Below, one piece after another: positions 55,995 to 64,000 of a DNA stretch of 64,000 bases. The stretch comes from Pseudoteredinibacter isoporae. GTDB lineage: Bacteria; Pseudomonadota; Gammaproteobacteria; Pseudomonadales; Cellvibrionaceae. The DNA lies in NCBI RefSeq assembly GCF_011602085.1, contig NZ_JAAONY010000002.1, forward strand, positions 1,116,001 through 1,180,000, written 5' to 3'. The notes under the pieces are model-generated. The model ran no database searches. It saw only the letters and a list, made by a program, of their open reading frames with translations, and was not told where the DNA came from. A program made the translations under genes and the position numbers. Numbering within the stretch: the stretch's first letter is position 1; each line of letters starts with the position of its first letter.

Positions 55995-56585
55995 ATGAGC
56001 AAAACCATAGAATTTTATTTTGATTTTGGCAGCCCCACTGCCTTTCTTGCCCACAAGCGCTTGCAGCAGTTGAAAGCGCAATATGACTGTACGATCGATT
56101 ACAAAGCCATGCTGTTGGGCGGCATCTTCAAAGCCACTGGCAATACCTCACCGGTCGCGATTCCTGCCAAAGGCGAATATATGCTGCTGCATGACTTGCC
56201 TCGCTTCAGCAAACGCTACCAGGTGGAACTGAAATTCAATCCGCATTTTCCCATAAACACCCTTTACCTGATGCGCGCTGCGCTCGCAGCCCAGAAACTC
56301 GATTGCTTTGATCAATATGTCGATTGCGTGTACCAAGCGATTTGGCAGGAAGAAAAAAACATGGGTGATATGGACGTGGTTGCCAACACGCTCAGCCAGG
56401 CCGGACTGGATGCGCAGGCACTGATCGACATGAGTCAAAACGATGACATCAAAGCTGAGTTAATCAAAAACACCGAAGCGGCAGCGGAACGAAAAATCTT
56501 TGGAGCACCGACCATGTTCCTCGACGGTGAAATGTTTTTCGGCCAGGATCGCCTGGACTTTGTGGAAGAGCGTTTGCAGGCTTAA
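55995..56585 (+). CDS. 2-hydroxychromene-2-carboxylate isomerase-like / DsbA-family protein
   Basis: A 196-residue thioredoxin-fold protein of the HCCA-isomerase/kappa-GST group. FYFDFGSPTAFLAHKRLQQL places Ser where the redox Cys would be, FNPHFPINTLYLMRAALAAQ and FGAPTMFLDGEMFFGQDRLD are family signatures. Probably a glutathione-dependent isomerase or transferase; no aromatic-degradation genes lie nearby, so the substrate is unclear. Confidence 0.87.
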   Translation: MSKTIEFYFDFGSPTAFLAHKRLQQLKAQYDCTIDYKAMLLGGIFKATGNTSPVAIPAKGEYMLLHDLPRFSKRYQVELKFNPHFPINTLYLMRAALAAQKLDCFDQYVDCVYQAIWQEEKNMGDMDVVANTLSQAGLDAQALIDMSQNDDIKAELIKNTEAAAERKIFGAPTMFLDGEMFFGQDRLDFVEERLQA

Positions 56586-56627
56586 ACAACAAAAGGCCTT
56601 CTAACATCATGTTAAAAGGCCTTTGTT
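56586..56627. terminator. Bidirectional terminator
   Basis: AACAAAAGGCCTT and AAAAGGCCTTTGTT pair around a loop between convergent genes, with A-rich and T-rich flanks on both sides. Confidence 0.85.
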
Positions 56628-56659
56628 CATCCCATCAGAGCCTCACACATCGGTTCCGA

Positions 56660-58102
56660 CTATTTTTTCAGATAAACCAGCGGATCAACCGCTTCATCAT
56701 CCTTATACAATTCAAAATGAAGGTGCGGACCAGTTCCCATATGTGGGCCTCCAATTTCGGCGATATGCTGGCCCGGCTTAACCCAATCATTTTCTCTTAC
56801 GCGCACCTCGTCAATCTGGAAGTAACGGCTGACCATCCCCTGCCCGTGATCAATAAATACATAGTTGGGTTTATTCAGGTTTTTGCATTTCACTTTGACC
56901 ACACGGCCCCCGGCGACGGCAAATACTTTGGAGCCCAAAGCTGCGGGCAAATCGATGCCTTTATGAAATTTATCCTTGCCACTAATAGGATGTTTGCGCA
57001 TTCCAAAACTTGAAGAAATTCGGATGTTTTCCATTGGCTTATTGAATTGAATGCCTGCCGCCTCATTGTCGAGCAATTCTGCTTTGGCCAGGGTTTCCAT
57101 CGGTAACACGATGCTGATCATAAAAGCCATCAATAGCAGTGCACTGACTTTTTGCCAGAGCAATTGCTTAAAGCGATTATTCATCATGGCTTCGATCCTG
57201 ATTTTCATCAGCAGATATTGGCCACCGACACCGGGAGCGACATTTTCAAATCGCTTCAAGGTGGATTTTTCAATGTAGTTCAACAGTGCCTTTGCATACT
57301 GTCTTGGTTTGATCTTCCCACTTTCTATAACAGTTATATCTGTCAGTCGCTCACGCTGCTGGGAGATCTGTGCCTGGGCATAGCACATGGCCGGATGGAA
57401 GAAGAACACACAGCGGATCAAATTCAAACCGTATAGCAATAAATCATCACAGGCTTTCACATGGGCAACCTCATGATACAAAATCGCCTGTTGATCCGAG
57501 CGGCTAAGCTCATTCCAGAGTTTCCCTGGCAAACATATAATCGGCGACACAGTGCCAACCGTAAAAGCCGAGTTTGACGAACGGCTGATCACCAGCTTGA
57601 TGTTTCTGCGACAGCCAAATGCGGCGCGTGCCTGCTCCAGCATTTCATAGTCATCACCCGAGCGTACCCATTCAGCGTCCTTTATAAAACCGCGCAGCTG
57701 CCGCCTTGCGTTTAAAAACCGCCCCAAACAAAACACCGAGCCCGATAACCACAATGCAAACAAAATGTACTCAAAGGCGCCGAGCTTGGAATCAACCGCG
57801 TATTCCCCATAACTGTGATGGCCAACGGCATGATTGGCCATGCCATCAGCGACAGGCGCGGCCGCTACTTCCTGCAAAGGCAACTTGCTCAGCCATTCTG
57901 CCAGGCTGTATTCAAAAGCCAGATCGGTGGGGGCAATTAAACGCAGAGGAATCAACAACCATACGGCCATTAATATGCCCGGGTAAGCTTGGCGAAACAC
58001 ATAGGCGAACAGTAATACTGCCGGAAACAAAATCCCCGCCCAGATGGACTGTTGATATAGAACATCCAATACCGACGCGATCAAATCAGTCATCATTCCC
58101 AT
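56660..58102 (-). CDS. M56 BlaR1-type metallopeptidase fused to M23 domain
   Basis: A 480-residue inner-membrane protein. Residues 10-330 are a BlaR1/MecR1-type M56 domain with four to five helices and a zinc site His210-Glu211-Val-Ala-His214 (YHEVAH). After the last helix (322-335) the periplasmic C terminus (355-480) is an M23/LytM domain, not a penicillin-binding sensor: His380, Asp384 (FHKGIDL) and HLHFE (460-462) are present, but the YxHL histidine reads RYFQI, so hydrolysis may be impaired. It overlaps the upstream BlaI-type repressor gene by 17 bp. It likely senses cell-wall state and triggers repressor inactivation. Confidence 0.88.
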   Translation of the reverse strand: MGMMTDLIASVLDVLYQQSIWAGILFPAVLLFAYVFRQAYPGILMAVWLLIPLRLIAPTDLAFEYSLAEWLSKLPLQEVAAAPVADGMANHAVGHHSYGEYAVDSKLGAFEYILFALWLSGSVFCLGRFLNARRQLRGFIKDAEWVRSGDDYEMLEQARAAFGCRRNIKLVISRSSNSAFTVGTVSPIICLPGKLWNELSRSDQQAILYHEVAHVKACDDLLLYGLNLIRCVFFFHPAMCYAQAQISQQRERLTDITVIESGKIKPRQYAKALLNYIEKSTLKRFENVAPGVGGQYLLMKIRIEAMMNNRFKQLLWQKVSALLLMAFMISIVLPMETLAKAELLDNEAAGIQFNKPMENIRISSSFGMRKHPISGKDKFHKGIDLPAALGSKVFAVAGGRVVKVKCKNLNKPNYVFIDHGQGMVSRYFQIDEVRVRENDWVKPGQHIAEIGGPHMGTGPHLHFELYKDDEAVDPLVYLKK

Positions 58103-58493
58103 CCGTATTCTTATCCAGCAAGCTTCTCAGCTGCTTGATTTCCTGCTTACTCAGGGCCTCACTTTTGGCGAACATCGAGACGACGGATTTTCCATCCAGT
58201 TCGAGAACACGTTCCGCAAAATAGCGCACCATATTTGCCAGCCCTTCCGGCTTGGACAATAGCGCCCGATACTGGATGCCCTCGACGGTTTCGCAACGCT
58301 TCAGTAAACCCCGCTTCACCATACGATCCATATGAGTCTTGGTCGTTGTATAAGCCCAGTCCGTTGATTCATTCAATTGATCGTGGACAAGCCGAACCGT
58401 ACTGTCCCCCGAGCGCCATAAAACACGCAGAATTTCATATTCCGCTTTGCTTAAATCCGGAAGTTTTTTCACTTGATACCGTGCCTGATACAT
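58086..58493 (-). CDS. BlaI/MecI/CopY-family repressor
   Basis: A repressor of about 135 residues with an N-terminal winged helix (LPDLSKAEYEILRVLWRSG, AYTTTKTHMDRMVKRGLLKR) and helical C terminus with the dimer and cleavage region. I start at ATG 58491-58493 because the open frame to 58583 covers the two operators and encodes no family sequence; ATG 58512-58514 is an alternative. It overlaps the M56-M23 gene downstream, as in blaI-blaR1 pairs. The target may include its own operon. Confidence 0.82.
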   Translation of the reverse strand: MYQARYQVKKLPDLSKAEYEILRVLWRSGDSTVRLVHDQLNESTDWAYTTTKTHMDRMVKRGLLKRCETVEGIQYRALLSKPEGLANMVRYFAERVLELDGKSVVSMFAKSEALSKQEIKQLRSLLDKNTDGNDD

Positions 58494-58530
58494 ACCAAAG
58501 AAGACGGGCAGCATATCCCGATAAGGGCAT

Positions 58531-58545
58531 ACTACATTGTAGTAA
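58531..58545. promoter_or_regulatory. BlaI-type operator 1
   Basis: TACTACA-T-TGTAGTA is a perfect 15-bp palindrome, with the TACA/TGTA core of BlaI/MecI/CopY operators. It overlaps a TACAAT -10-like sequence on the minus strand. Confidence 0.8.
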
Positions 58546-58567
58546 CCCTGGACAGTAGCACAGCTGT

Positions 58568-58580
58568 TACAATGTAGCAA
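58568..58580. promoter_or_regulatory. BlaI-type operator 2
   Basis: GTTACAATGTAGC carries the same TACA-N-TGTA core, 36 bp centre-to-centre from operator 1. Paired operators are typical for this repressor family. Confidence 0.7.
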
Positions 58581-58616
58581 CATCAGGACAAAGCTCAGAG
58601 AATACGGTGCAGAGAG

Positions 58617-59837
58617 TTAACTCAGATAGCGTTTTTCAAAGTCTTCCACGGGCAAGGCTTTATCAAAGAAAAAACCCTGTAGTTGGTCAGCGCCGAGTTC
58701 GCCAAGAGCGGCGGCGGCGGCTTCTGTCTCGACGCCTTCGGCAACCACTCGCATGCCAAAGTTTCGGGCCAGGCCAATGACCGCTTTTACGATGGCAAGA
58801 TCCTTATCGGATTCCTCCATGGCCATCACAAAGCCTTTATCAATTTTCAATTCATCAGCGGGTAAATTTCGGAATTGGGCCAGTGAAGAATAACCGGTGC
58901 CAAAATCATCAATGGAAATTCTCACCCCCAGCGTGTGCAACTTATTCAATCGCAACATCAATTGATCATAATCGCTGATCATCAAATTTTCGGTAATTTC
59001 CAGGGTCAATCGCTCAGGAGCTACATCGTAAATTGCCAGCGCATCATCGAGCACAGTGACAATTTCGTCGTCCAGCAACAGGCAAGGTGGAACATTTACC
59101 GAGATCCCCATGGCCTCGGGCCATTTGTTCAAACGGGCAATCGCGGATTTTAACACCCACCAGGTCATCGAGCGGATAACACCGTGTCGTTCCGCCACAT
59201 CAATAAATTGCCCGGGCATAATGATTTTTTTATCAGAGCTGTGCCAACGCAATAGGGCTTCAGCACCCACCACTGTTCGATAGCCGGTATGAACCTTGGC
59301 TTGATAATAGAGACGGAATTCACCGCGCTCCAATGCCTGCTCTAACGCACTGACCAAACGTGATTCATCGTCAAGACTCGTCTTGAGTTCTTTTTGGAAT
59401 ACTTGCATGGGCAAAGCTGCCTTACGTGCCTGACGTAAGGCAATTCGACAATGCAATAAGGTTTGCTCGGAATTGTGCTCATCACCTTCATGCAAACAAA
59501 AACCCGCGTGGTAACCAATGGGGGAATGTATTCCCATTAATTCGCACGGTGGTGAAAACAGGCGTTCGAGCTTGGCCGTCGCCAGTTGCAACTGAGCGTC
59601 ATCTGCAACGCCACTCAGCGATACCAGAAAGCGACGGTCTTTTAGAATTTTACTTTGATCGATCGGACGAACCCATTCCTTTAAACGCCGGTGAAACTCA
59701 TCCAATAAGAGTTGCGCCGAGGCTGGCCCATGCAATGCCGCCAAACCTTCGTAATCAGCGATCTCAATAATTCCCACATAGGAAGCACCATCAGAATCTT
59801 GCTTCTGGCCTACGCCCTGGGAAACATCCTGATTCAT
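58617..59837 (-). CDS. EAL-domain c-di-GMP phosphodiesterase with degenerate GGDEF-like N terminus
   Basis: A 406-residue cytosolic protein. Residues 20-150 resemble a GGDEF fold but lack a GGDEF motif. Residues 155-405 are an EAL domain with Glu193 in GAEALLRW, LTLEITENLMI, SIDDFGTGYSSLAQ, LKIDKGFV and VVAEGVETE, so the catalytic set is complete and phosphodiesterase activity is likely. It overlaps the HD-GYP gene by 4 bp (ATGA). No membrane segment. Confidence 0.9.
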   Translation of the reverse strand: MNQDVSQGVGQKQDSDGASYVGIIEIADYEGLAALHGPASAQLLLDEFHRRLKEWVRPIDQSKILKDRRFLVSLSGVADDAQLQLATAKLERLFSPPCELMGIHSPIGYHAGFCLHEGDEHNSEQTLLHCRIALRQARKAALPMQVFQKELKTSLDDESRLVSALEQALERGEFRLYYQAKVHTGYRTVVGAEALLRWHSSDKKIIMPGQFIDVAERHGVIRSMTWWVLKSAIARLNKWPEAMGISVNVPPCLLLDDEIVTVLDDALAIYDVAPERLTLEITENLMISDYDQLMLRLNKLHTLGVRISIDDFGTGYSSLAQFRNLPADELKIDKGFVMAMEESDKDLAIVKAVIGLARNFGMRVVAEGVETEAAAAALGELGADQLQGFFFDKALPVEDFEKRYLS

Positions 59838-61006
59838 ATGAAGTACTCTTCGCTATTCACATCATAGCTGCCGGGTCGCAAGCCTTGCACAATCCAGCTG
59901 ATGTTGCCGACGTCTTCACGGGCCAGATCCACCAATCTGAGGGAATCGAGTTTGCGCTTGAATTTATCGAGCACGATGACGACTTCAGGTTTTAAACGTC
60001 GAATGTCGTTCTGCTTCACCACAATGCCCACTTCACCGGTATTCAATTCAACCAGCGAACCTGTAGGAAACAAACCAATGGCCTGAACGAACTGCTCTAC
60101 CAAGGCGTCCTGAAACAGCACACCTTTACTTTGAATCAATTCCTGAATGGCATCGTAGGAAGATACACCGGGCGCATACGGTCTCGGAGTGATCATCGCG
60201 TCATAGGCATCCACCAAACCAGCGATACGAGCGAATAAAGGAATATCACTGCCTTTCAGGCCATCGGGGTAACCGCTGCCATCCATACGTTCATGATGGC
60301 TTTTAATGATGCTGAGAATCTCGAGATCGGCATTGCCGTTCTCATCCACCATCTGGGATCCCAAATGAGTGTGCAGCTCGACCATCTGACGCTGGTAATC
60401 ACTCAAACCACCGGTTTGCTGAAAGATTTCATCGGGCAGTCGTGTCATGCCCACATCACACATTGCACAGCCGATCACCAGCTTTTCCAGTTCATCGACT
60501 GGTAAACCAATATGTCGCCCCAGAATTGCAGCCCAGACCGCCATGGATACACCGTGTTGATAGCGATAGTCAGAAGACTCTTTCAATCGCACCAAGACTG
60601 CCATGGCCTCTTTATTGTTAAAAACGCCATCGATTAAAGGCTGCACAGATTCCCTCACCACCTGAATATCGGTCTGCACACCATTGTTGAGGGCATTGAA
60701 CACGCGATCCAGAGATTCACTGGCGGAGGTAAAGGAGGTTCTGGCCTGTTCGAATTCAGCCTTGATGCTCAGACGATCTTTTACTGTTTCTTCCTGCTTG
60801 GGCCTTTTGGGGAGGAATAGATTGGAGCCCGCATAATCCGCATCAATGTAAACATAGTCCACATAGCGGCCAATATAGACGACCTCTTCTGGGTCCTGAA
60901 CCACAAAACCCTGCAGGGCAAACGGGGTATCCAGCCAGGGGCGATCCAACTCAGCCACAAACATGCCAGGGCGCAGGTTCTCGGCTTGTACTTTCAGCAG
61001 TCGCAT
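59834..61006 (-). CDS. HD-GYP domain protein with degenerate HD motif
   Basis: A 390-residue cytosolic protein: N-terminal DUF3391 (about 1-130, MRLLKVQAENLRPGMFVAEL) and HD-GYP (about 140-330). The GYP part is intact (SHHERMDGSGYPDGL, 236-250) and an upstream His151 is present. The HD pair, however, reads CAMCDVGM: Cys183-Asp184 with Met187 in place of HD and Lys. It may be inactive or a c-di-GMP sensor. It is coupled to the active-looking EAL gene downstream. Confidence 0.88.
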   Translation of the reverse strand: MRLLKVQAENLRPGMFVAELDRPWLDTPFALQGFVVQDPEEVVYIGRYVDYVYIDADYAGSNLFLPKRPKQEETVKDRLSIKAEFEQARTSFTSASESLDRVFNALNNGVQTDIQVVRESVQPLIDGVFNNKEAMAVLVRLKESSDYRYQHGVSMAVWAAILGRHIGLPVDELEKLVIGCAMCDVGMTRLPDEIFQQTGGLSDYQRQMVELHTHLGSQMVDENGNADLEILSIIKSHHERMDGSGYPDGLKGSDIPLFARIAGLVDAYDAMITPRPYAPGVSSYDAIQELIQSKGVLFQDALVEQFVQAIGLFPTGSLVELNTGEVGIVVKQNDIRRLKPEVVIVLDKFKRKLDSLRLVDLAREDVGNISWIVQGLRPGSYDVNSEEYFI

Positions 61007-61230
61007 TCACTACCCCAACATCAAACACGCAATATATAGCTCATCATGAATCTGCTATCGGCCGTGACATTAAAAGATTGAGCGCGACACTATTTACCCA
61101 AAGGCCGTCAGCTTTCCACCAAAATGCCGAAGAACGAAACAATTTGCGTAAAGTCGGTTTTATTAAGCAAGTACGGCGATATACTGGACCCAAACCGTCA
61201 ATCGAAATAATAAAAAACAAGGACCCCATA

Positions 61231-63837
61231 ATGCCCAAGCGATTAATAAGCACTATCGCCAATTTACCCAAACGCTCCACAATGAAGACCGCTCTGATCC
61301 CCGTTTCGATATTGGGGTTTGCCTGCCTGAGTGCCTGCAGCCCGTCTTCCGAAACCAACAAGGAAACCGCCAAGGACACCACCGCAGCCACGCCGGCCAA
61401 AGCTGAGCAGTTCGATTATTCCGCCGATGTCCATCTGGATAAATACGGTGTGCCCCATATTGTGGCCAAAGACTACAGCAGCCTGGGCTATGCCACCGGC
61501 TATATGCAGGCACGGGAAAATCTCTGTACACTGGCCGAGCAGATTCGAAATGTTCGCGGCGAGAGTGCACGCTATCTTGGCGCGGGCCCGAAGCACAAAT
61601 ACGTGCTTTCCGATATCGCCTACCACTCCCTGAATCTGGTGCAACGCGCCCAGCAACTTTATCCGCAGCTTGATCCCGCCATGCAGGATTTGTTGCGCGG
61701 ATACACCGACGGTTTTAATAACAATCTGGCGGAGCGCAACAGTCCAGAGGAATACCCGTCTCCCTGTCGCGGGGCCGATTGGGTGAGCCCAGTGAAGGTA
61801 GAGGAATTGCTGGCCTACCATATGGATCTGGCCATGCTCTCCAGCAGCCGTGCCTTTATTCCCGCCATTGCCAGTGCCAAACCACCTAAGGCCCCCAAAA
61901 CAGAAGAAGGCATAGCAGGCGGCGAAGAAAAGGTCGCCTTTCACAACCCTGAACTGAATGCCGAACATGTATTTACCTCCAAGGGCATTGGCAGTAATGG
62001 CTGGGCGCTGGGTAAAGACAAAGTATCTGGAGCCAACAGCTTGCTGATGGCCAATCCACACTTCCCCTACGATGGCGAACTGCGTTTTTACCAGCAGCAC
62101 CTGACCATTCCAGGTGAATTGAATATTGCCGGCGTGGGCATGATTGGCCTGCCGGGAGTCAGCATTGGATTCAATGAAAATCTGGGTTGGACACACACCG
62201 TTTCACAATCCAAACGCTTTACGCTGTACCAACTGGAACTGGATCCGAACAACCCCATGCGCTATCGCTATGGCGATGACTACAGAGACATCGTCAGCCA
62301 CACGGTTACCGTGGACGTAAAACAGGGTGACGGACAGGTACAGACTCAGGAGCACAAGGTTTACGGCAGCCACTTCGGCCCCATCGTTAACCTGGCCTCC
62401 CTGTCACCTAATCTGGGCTGGAACCCAAAATCCGCAATAAGCCTGCGCGATGCAAATTTGGATAACACCGGCATGCTGAGCCACTGGGTTGCGATGGCCA
62501 AGGCAAGCTCTCCGGAGGAATTTCTTAAGGCTTTTGAAGATCATCGCTCCATTCCTTGGGTAAACACGATGATGGCAGCCAAAGATGGTCGCGTGTTGTA
62601 CATCGACGGTACCCAAACCCCGAAACTCAGCGAACAAGCCGAAGGCTACTGGCGTAAGGCGTCGCAAAGTCCAAAGCTGGCCGGCATCTGGCGTGACGGC
62701 GCCGGTGCGATTCTGCTGCCCGGCAATGACCCAGCTTACGAGTGGCAAGCCACAGAAGGGGCACGCCAAAGCGGCCTGATGCCCATCAATGAAGCTCCCA
62801 AAGCATTGCGTTCCGACTATGTGTTCAATGCCAACTCCAGCCACTGGCTGAGTCATCTGGAAGAACCTCTCGAAGGCTTCAGCATTGTCTACGGCCCAGA
62901 GAAAACACATCGCAGCCCGCGCACACGCTTCAACGCATTATTGATCAGCAACCGCAGCGCCAAAAAGCCAGCCGGTGACGACAATCTGTTTGACATAGAA
63001 GAACTCAAAGCGGTCTTTACCGGTAACGAGTCTTTATTCGGCCAGCAGTTATTGGCGGATCTGGTCGCGCGTTGCCAGGCGGCCCCTCAACAAAACATCG
63101 GGGAAGAAAGCTACGATTTAAGCGCCGCCTGTCAGGCCCTGGCCAATTGGGACGGTCGCTATCTGCTGGAGAGCCGTGGCGCGCATTTAATGCGTGAATT
63201 CTTAGCGGAATTCCGCGTACCCGGTCATCGTGACTTGAGCGATAAACTGTTCGCCAATGCCTTCGACCCTGCCAAGCCTGCCATGACCCCAGGTGCACTC
63301 GCACCAGCAGGAGAAGAACAGGATCATATTCTGTTGGCCTTAGCTCGCGCCGCCAAACGATTGGATGACAACGGCGTCGCTCCGGACGCAAAGCTGGGTG
63401 ATATTCAGTACATTGCCAAAGCCAAAGGTCTGGCTCCAATTCCTGTCACCGGTGCCTATTCCTGGGAAGGTATTTTCAACTATTCCCAGGGCCGTACACG
63501 CAATCGCGGACTGTCCGAGTTGGCACTGGCCGATGTTGGAACGCCTGCCAGCAAGCAACCATTTAGCCCACTGCGTAAGCGTCAAACCGAAAACGGTAGC
63601 GAGGCTGCCTACCCAGTGAACTACGGTTCCAGTTTTGTGATGGCTTTGCAGTTTACAGAGCAAGGCCCGCAAGGTGATATGTTCCTGAGCTACGGTCAAT
63701 CTCACGACCCACAATCGCCTCACTTTGTGGATCAAAGTAAAATGTTCAGTCAGCAGCAATGGCGTCCGATTGAACTATTGGGTGAGAACCTGCCAAGTGT
63801 AGAATTTAAGCTGCGAGCGAATAAACCCGAGGCTTAA
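61231..63837 (+). CDS. Penicillin-acylase-family amidase, lipoprotein
   Basis: An 868-residue Ntn-hydrolase precursor. Lipobox LSAC with Cys36 (ILGFACLSAC) anchors it to a membrane. The acylase pattern includes VHLDKYGVPHIVAKD, TGYMQARENL and the autocleavage site GIGSNGWALGKDK, where Ser255 becomes the N-terminal nucleophile of the beta chain, followed by MANPHFPY and the NAN-type FNANSSHW. Relatives cleave acyl-homoserine lactones, beta-lactam side chains or acyl amino acids. ATG 61231 follows AAGGA; the open frame extends to 61078 without support. Confidence 0.88.
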   Translation: MPKRLISTIANLPKRSTMKTALIPVSILGFACLSACSPSSETNKETAKDTTAATPAKAEQFDYSADVHLDKYGVPHIVAKDYSSLGYATGYMQARENLCTLAEQIRNVRGESARYLGAGPKHKYVLSDIAYHSLNLVQRAQQLYPQLDPAMQDLLRGYTDGFNNNLAERNSPEEYPSPCRGADWVSPVKVEELLAYHMDLAMLSSSRAFIPAIASAKPPKAPKTEEGIAGGEEKVAFHNPELNAEHVFTSKGIGSNGWALGKDKVSGANSLLMANPHFPYDGELRFYQQHLTIPGELNIAGVGMIGLPGVSIGFNENLGWTHTVSQSKRFTLYQLELDPNNPMRYRYGDDYRDIVSHTVTVDVKQGDGQVQTQEHKVYGSHFGPIVNLASLSPNLGWNPKSAISLRDANLDNTGMLSHWVAMAKASSPEEFLKAFEDHRSIPWVNTMMAAKDGRVLYIDGTQTPKLSEQAEGYWRKASQSPKLAGIWRDGAGAILLPGNDPAYEWQATEGARQSGLMPINEAPKALRSDYVFNANSSHWLSHLEEPLEGFSIVYGPEKTHRSPRTRFNALLISNRSAKKPAGDDNLFDIEELKAVFTGNESLFGQQLLADLVARCQAAPQQNIGEESYDLSAACQALANWDGRYLLESRGAHLMREFLAEFRVPGHRDLSDKLFANAFDPAKPAMTPGALAPAGEEQDHILLALARAAKRLDDNGVAPDAKLGDIQYIAKAKGLAPIPVTGAYSWEGIFNYSQGRTRNRGLSELALADVGTPASKQPFSPLRKRQTENGSEAAYPVNYGSSFVMALQFTEQGPQGDMFLSYGQSHDPQSPHFVDQSKMFSQQQWRPIELLGENLPSVEFKLRANKPEA

Positions 63838-63860
63838 GTTCCCACACGAACCCAAAGCAC

Positions 63861-63900
63861 AAACAAAAAACGCGGCCTGTAGGCCGCGTTTTTTGTTTTT
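63861..63900. terminator. Strong bidirectional terminator
   Basis: ACGCGGCC and GGCCGCGT with a TGTA loop, flanked by an A-run and a T-run, between the acylase gene and the converging partial gene at the window end. Confidence 0.92.
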
Positions 63901-63913
63901 CAGAACTGGTGAC

Positions 63914-64000
63914 TTATGTGGGATCTTTTTCCAAATACGGCTCCAGCAAACGCTTGGGATGCTTACCATCCACCATCCCCATAAACGGGCCGAAAATCGA
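63914..64000 (-). CDS. C-terminal end of an unidentified protein, 5' part outside window
   Basis: A minus-strand frame is open from the window edge to TAA at 63914-63916, giving 28 residues ending KRLLEPYLEKDPT. The strong bidirectional terminator next to it and the codon use support a real gene end. I cannot identify the family from this fragment. Confidence 0.6.
   Translation of the reverse strand, partial: SIFGPFMGMVDGKHPKRLLEPYLEKDPT

Noticed and set aside
55857-56081. 74-codon minus-strand open frame between the DMT transporter and HCCA-isomerase-like genes
   Set aside because: It overlaps the start of the HCCA-isomerase-like gene in antisense and has no recognisable features or ribosome site.
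58494-58583. Longer N terminus of the BlaI-type repressor
   Set aside because: The extension spans the two palindromic operators and contains no winged-helix sequence, so a downstream start is far more likely.
61264-62196. 310-codon minus-strand open frame
   Set aside because: It mirrors the penicillin-acylase gene, whose lipobox and autocleavage site are clear. The antisense protein shows no motif.

Overview
The window looks like a contiguous piece of a gammaproteobacterial chromosome with roughly balanced base composition. Gene content and order (miaB-phoH-ybeY-corC; mlaC-ibaG-murA-hisG-hisD divergent from yrbG-kdsD-kdsC-lptC-lptA-lptB-rpoN-hpf-rapZ; mgtE, darP, rdgC, sirB2) suggest a Pseudomonas/Cellvibrionales-like organism. 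The genus cannot be fixed from the sequence alone. I see no rRNA, tRNA, insertion sequence, prophage or CRISPR array.

Layout. 1-2198: 5' part of a minus-strand symporter-PAS sensor protein cut by the window edge, followed by a 546-bp non-coding stretch with four DnaA-box-like sequences. 2745-9091: ybfF and a DUF1820 gene, divergent from miaB-phoH-ybeY-corC, then two small genes. 9164-15905: enoyl-CoA hydratase, a marR-emrA-emrB efflux operon with a clear palindromic operator, an FMN-dependent 2-hydroxy-acid dehydrogenase and a beta-lactamase-fold hydrolase. 16011-17465: rhlB. 17638-20516: a bufferin-type metallophore operon (precursor, MNIO enzyme, partner, DoxX protein). Its precursor is unusual: an exact 61-residue internal duplication carries two six-cysteine cores behind a lipoprotein signal. 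20800-33020: a small secreted protein, hisD, hisG, murA, ibaG and mlaC, then the LPS transport/Kdo cluster and rpoN-hpf. 33176-40259: rapZ, mgtE, darP and assorted housekeeping or unknown genes.

40481-51361 is a functional island for 3-hydroxybutyrate oligomers: a TonB-dependent receptor, a GntP-family permease, a 3-hydroxybutyrate-oligomer hydrolase, a symporter-type hybrid histidine kinase (CrbS/MxtR type), its LuxR-type response regulator (CrbR/ErdR type) and 3-hydroxybutyrate dehydrogenase. Together they could import, hydrolyse, transport, sense and oxidise PHB breakdown products.

51426-64000 holds an unknown lipoprotein, trhO-bolA, a DMT exporter, an HCCA-isomerase-like protein, a BlaI repressor coupled to a fused M56-M23 membrane protein with two obvious operators, a two-gene c-di-GMP module (HD-GYP with a degenerate HD motif, plus EAL), a lipoprotein penicillin-acylase-family enzyme and the 3' end of an unidentified gene.

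Local absences against the usual gene order: mlaF/E/D/B around mlaC, ptsN and ptsO around rapZ, and lnt after corC. These genes may lie elsewhere in the genome.
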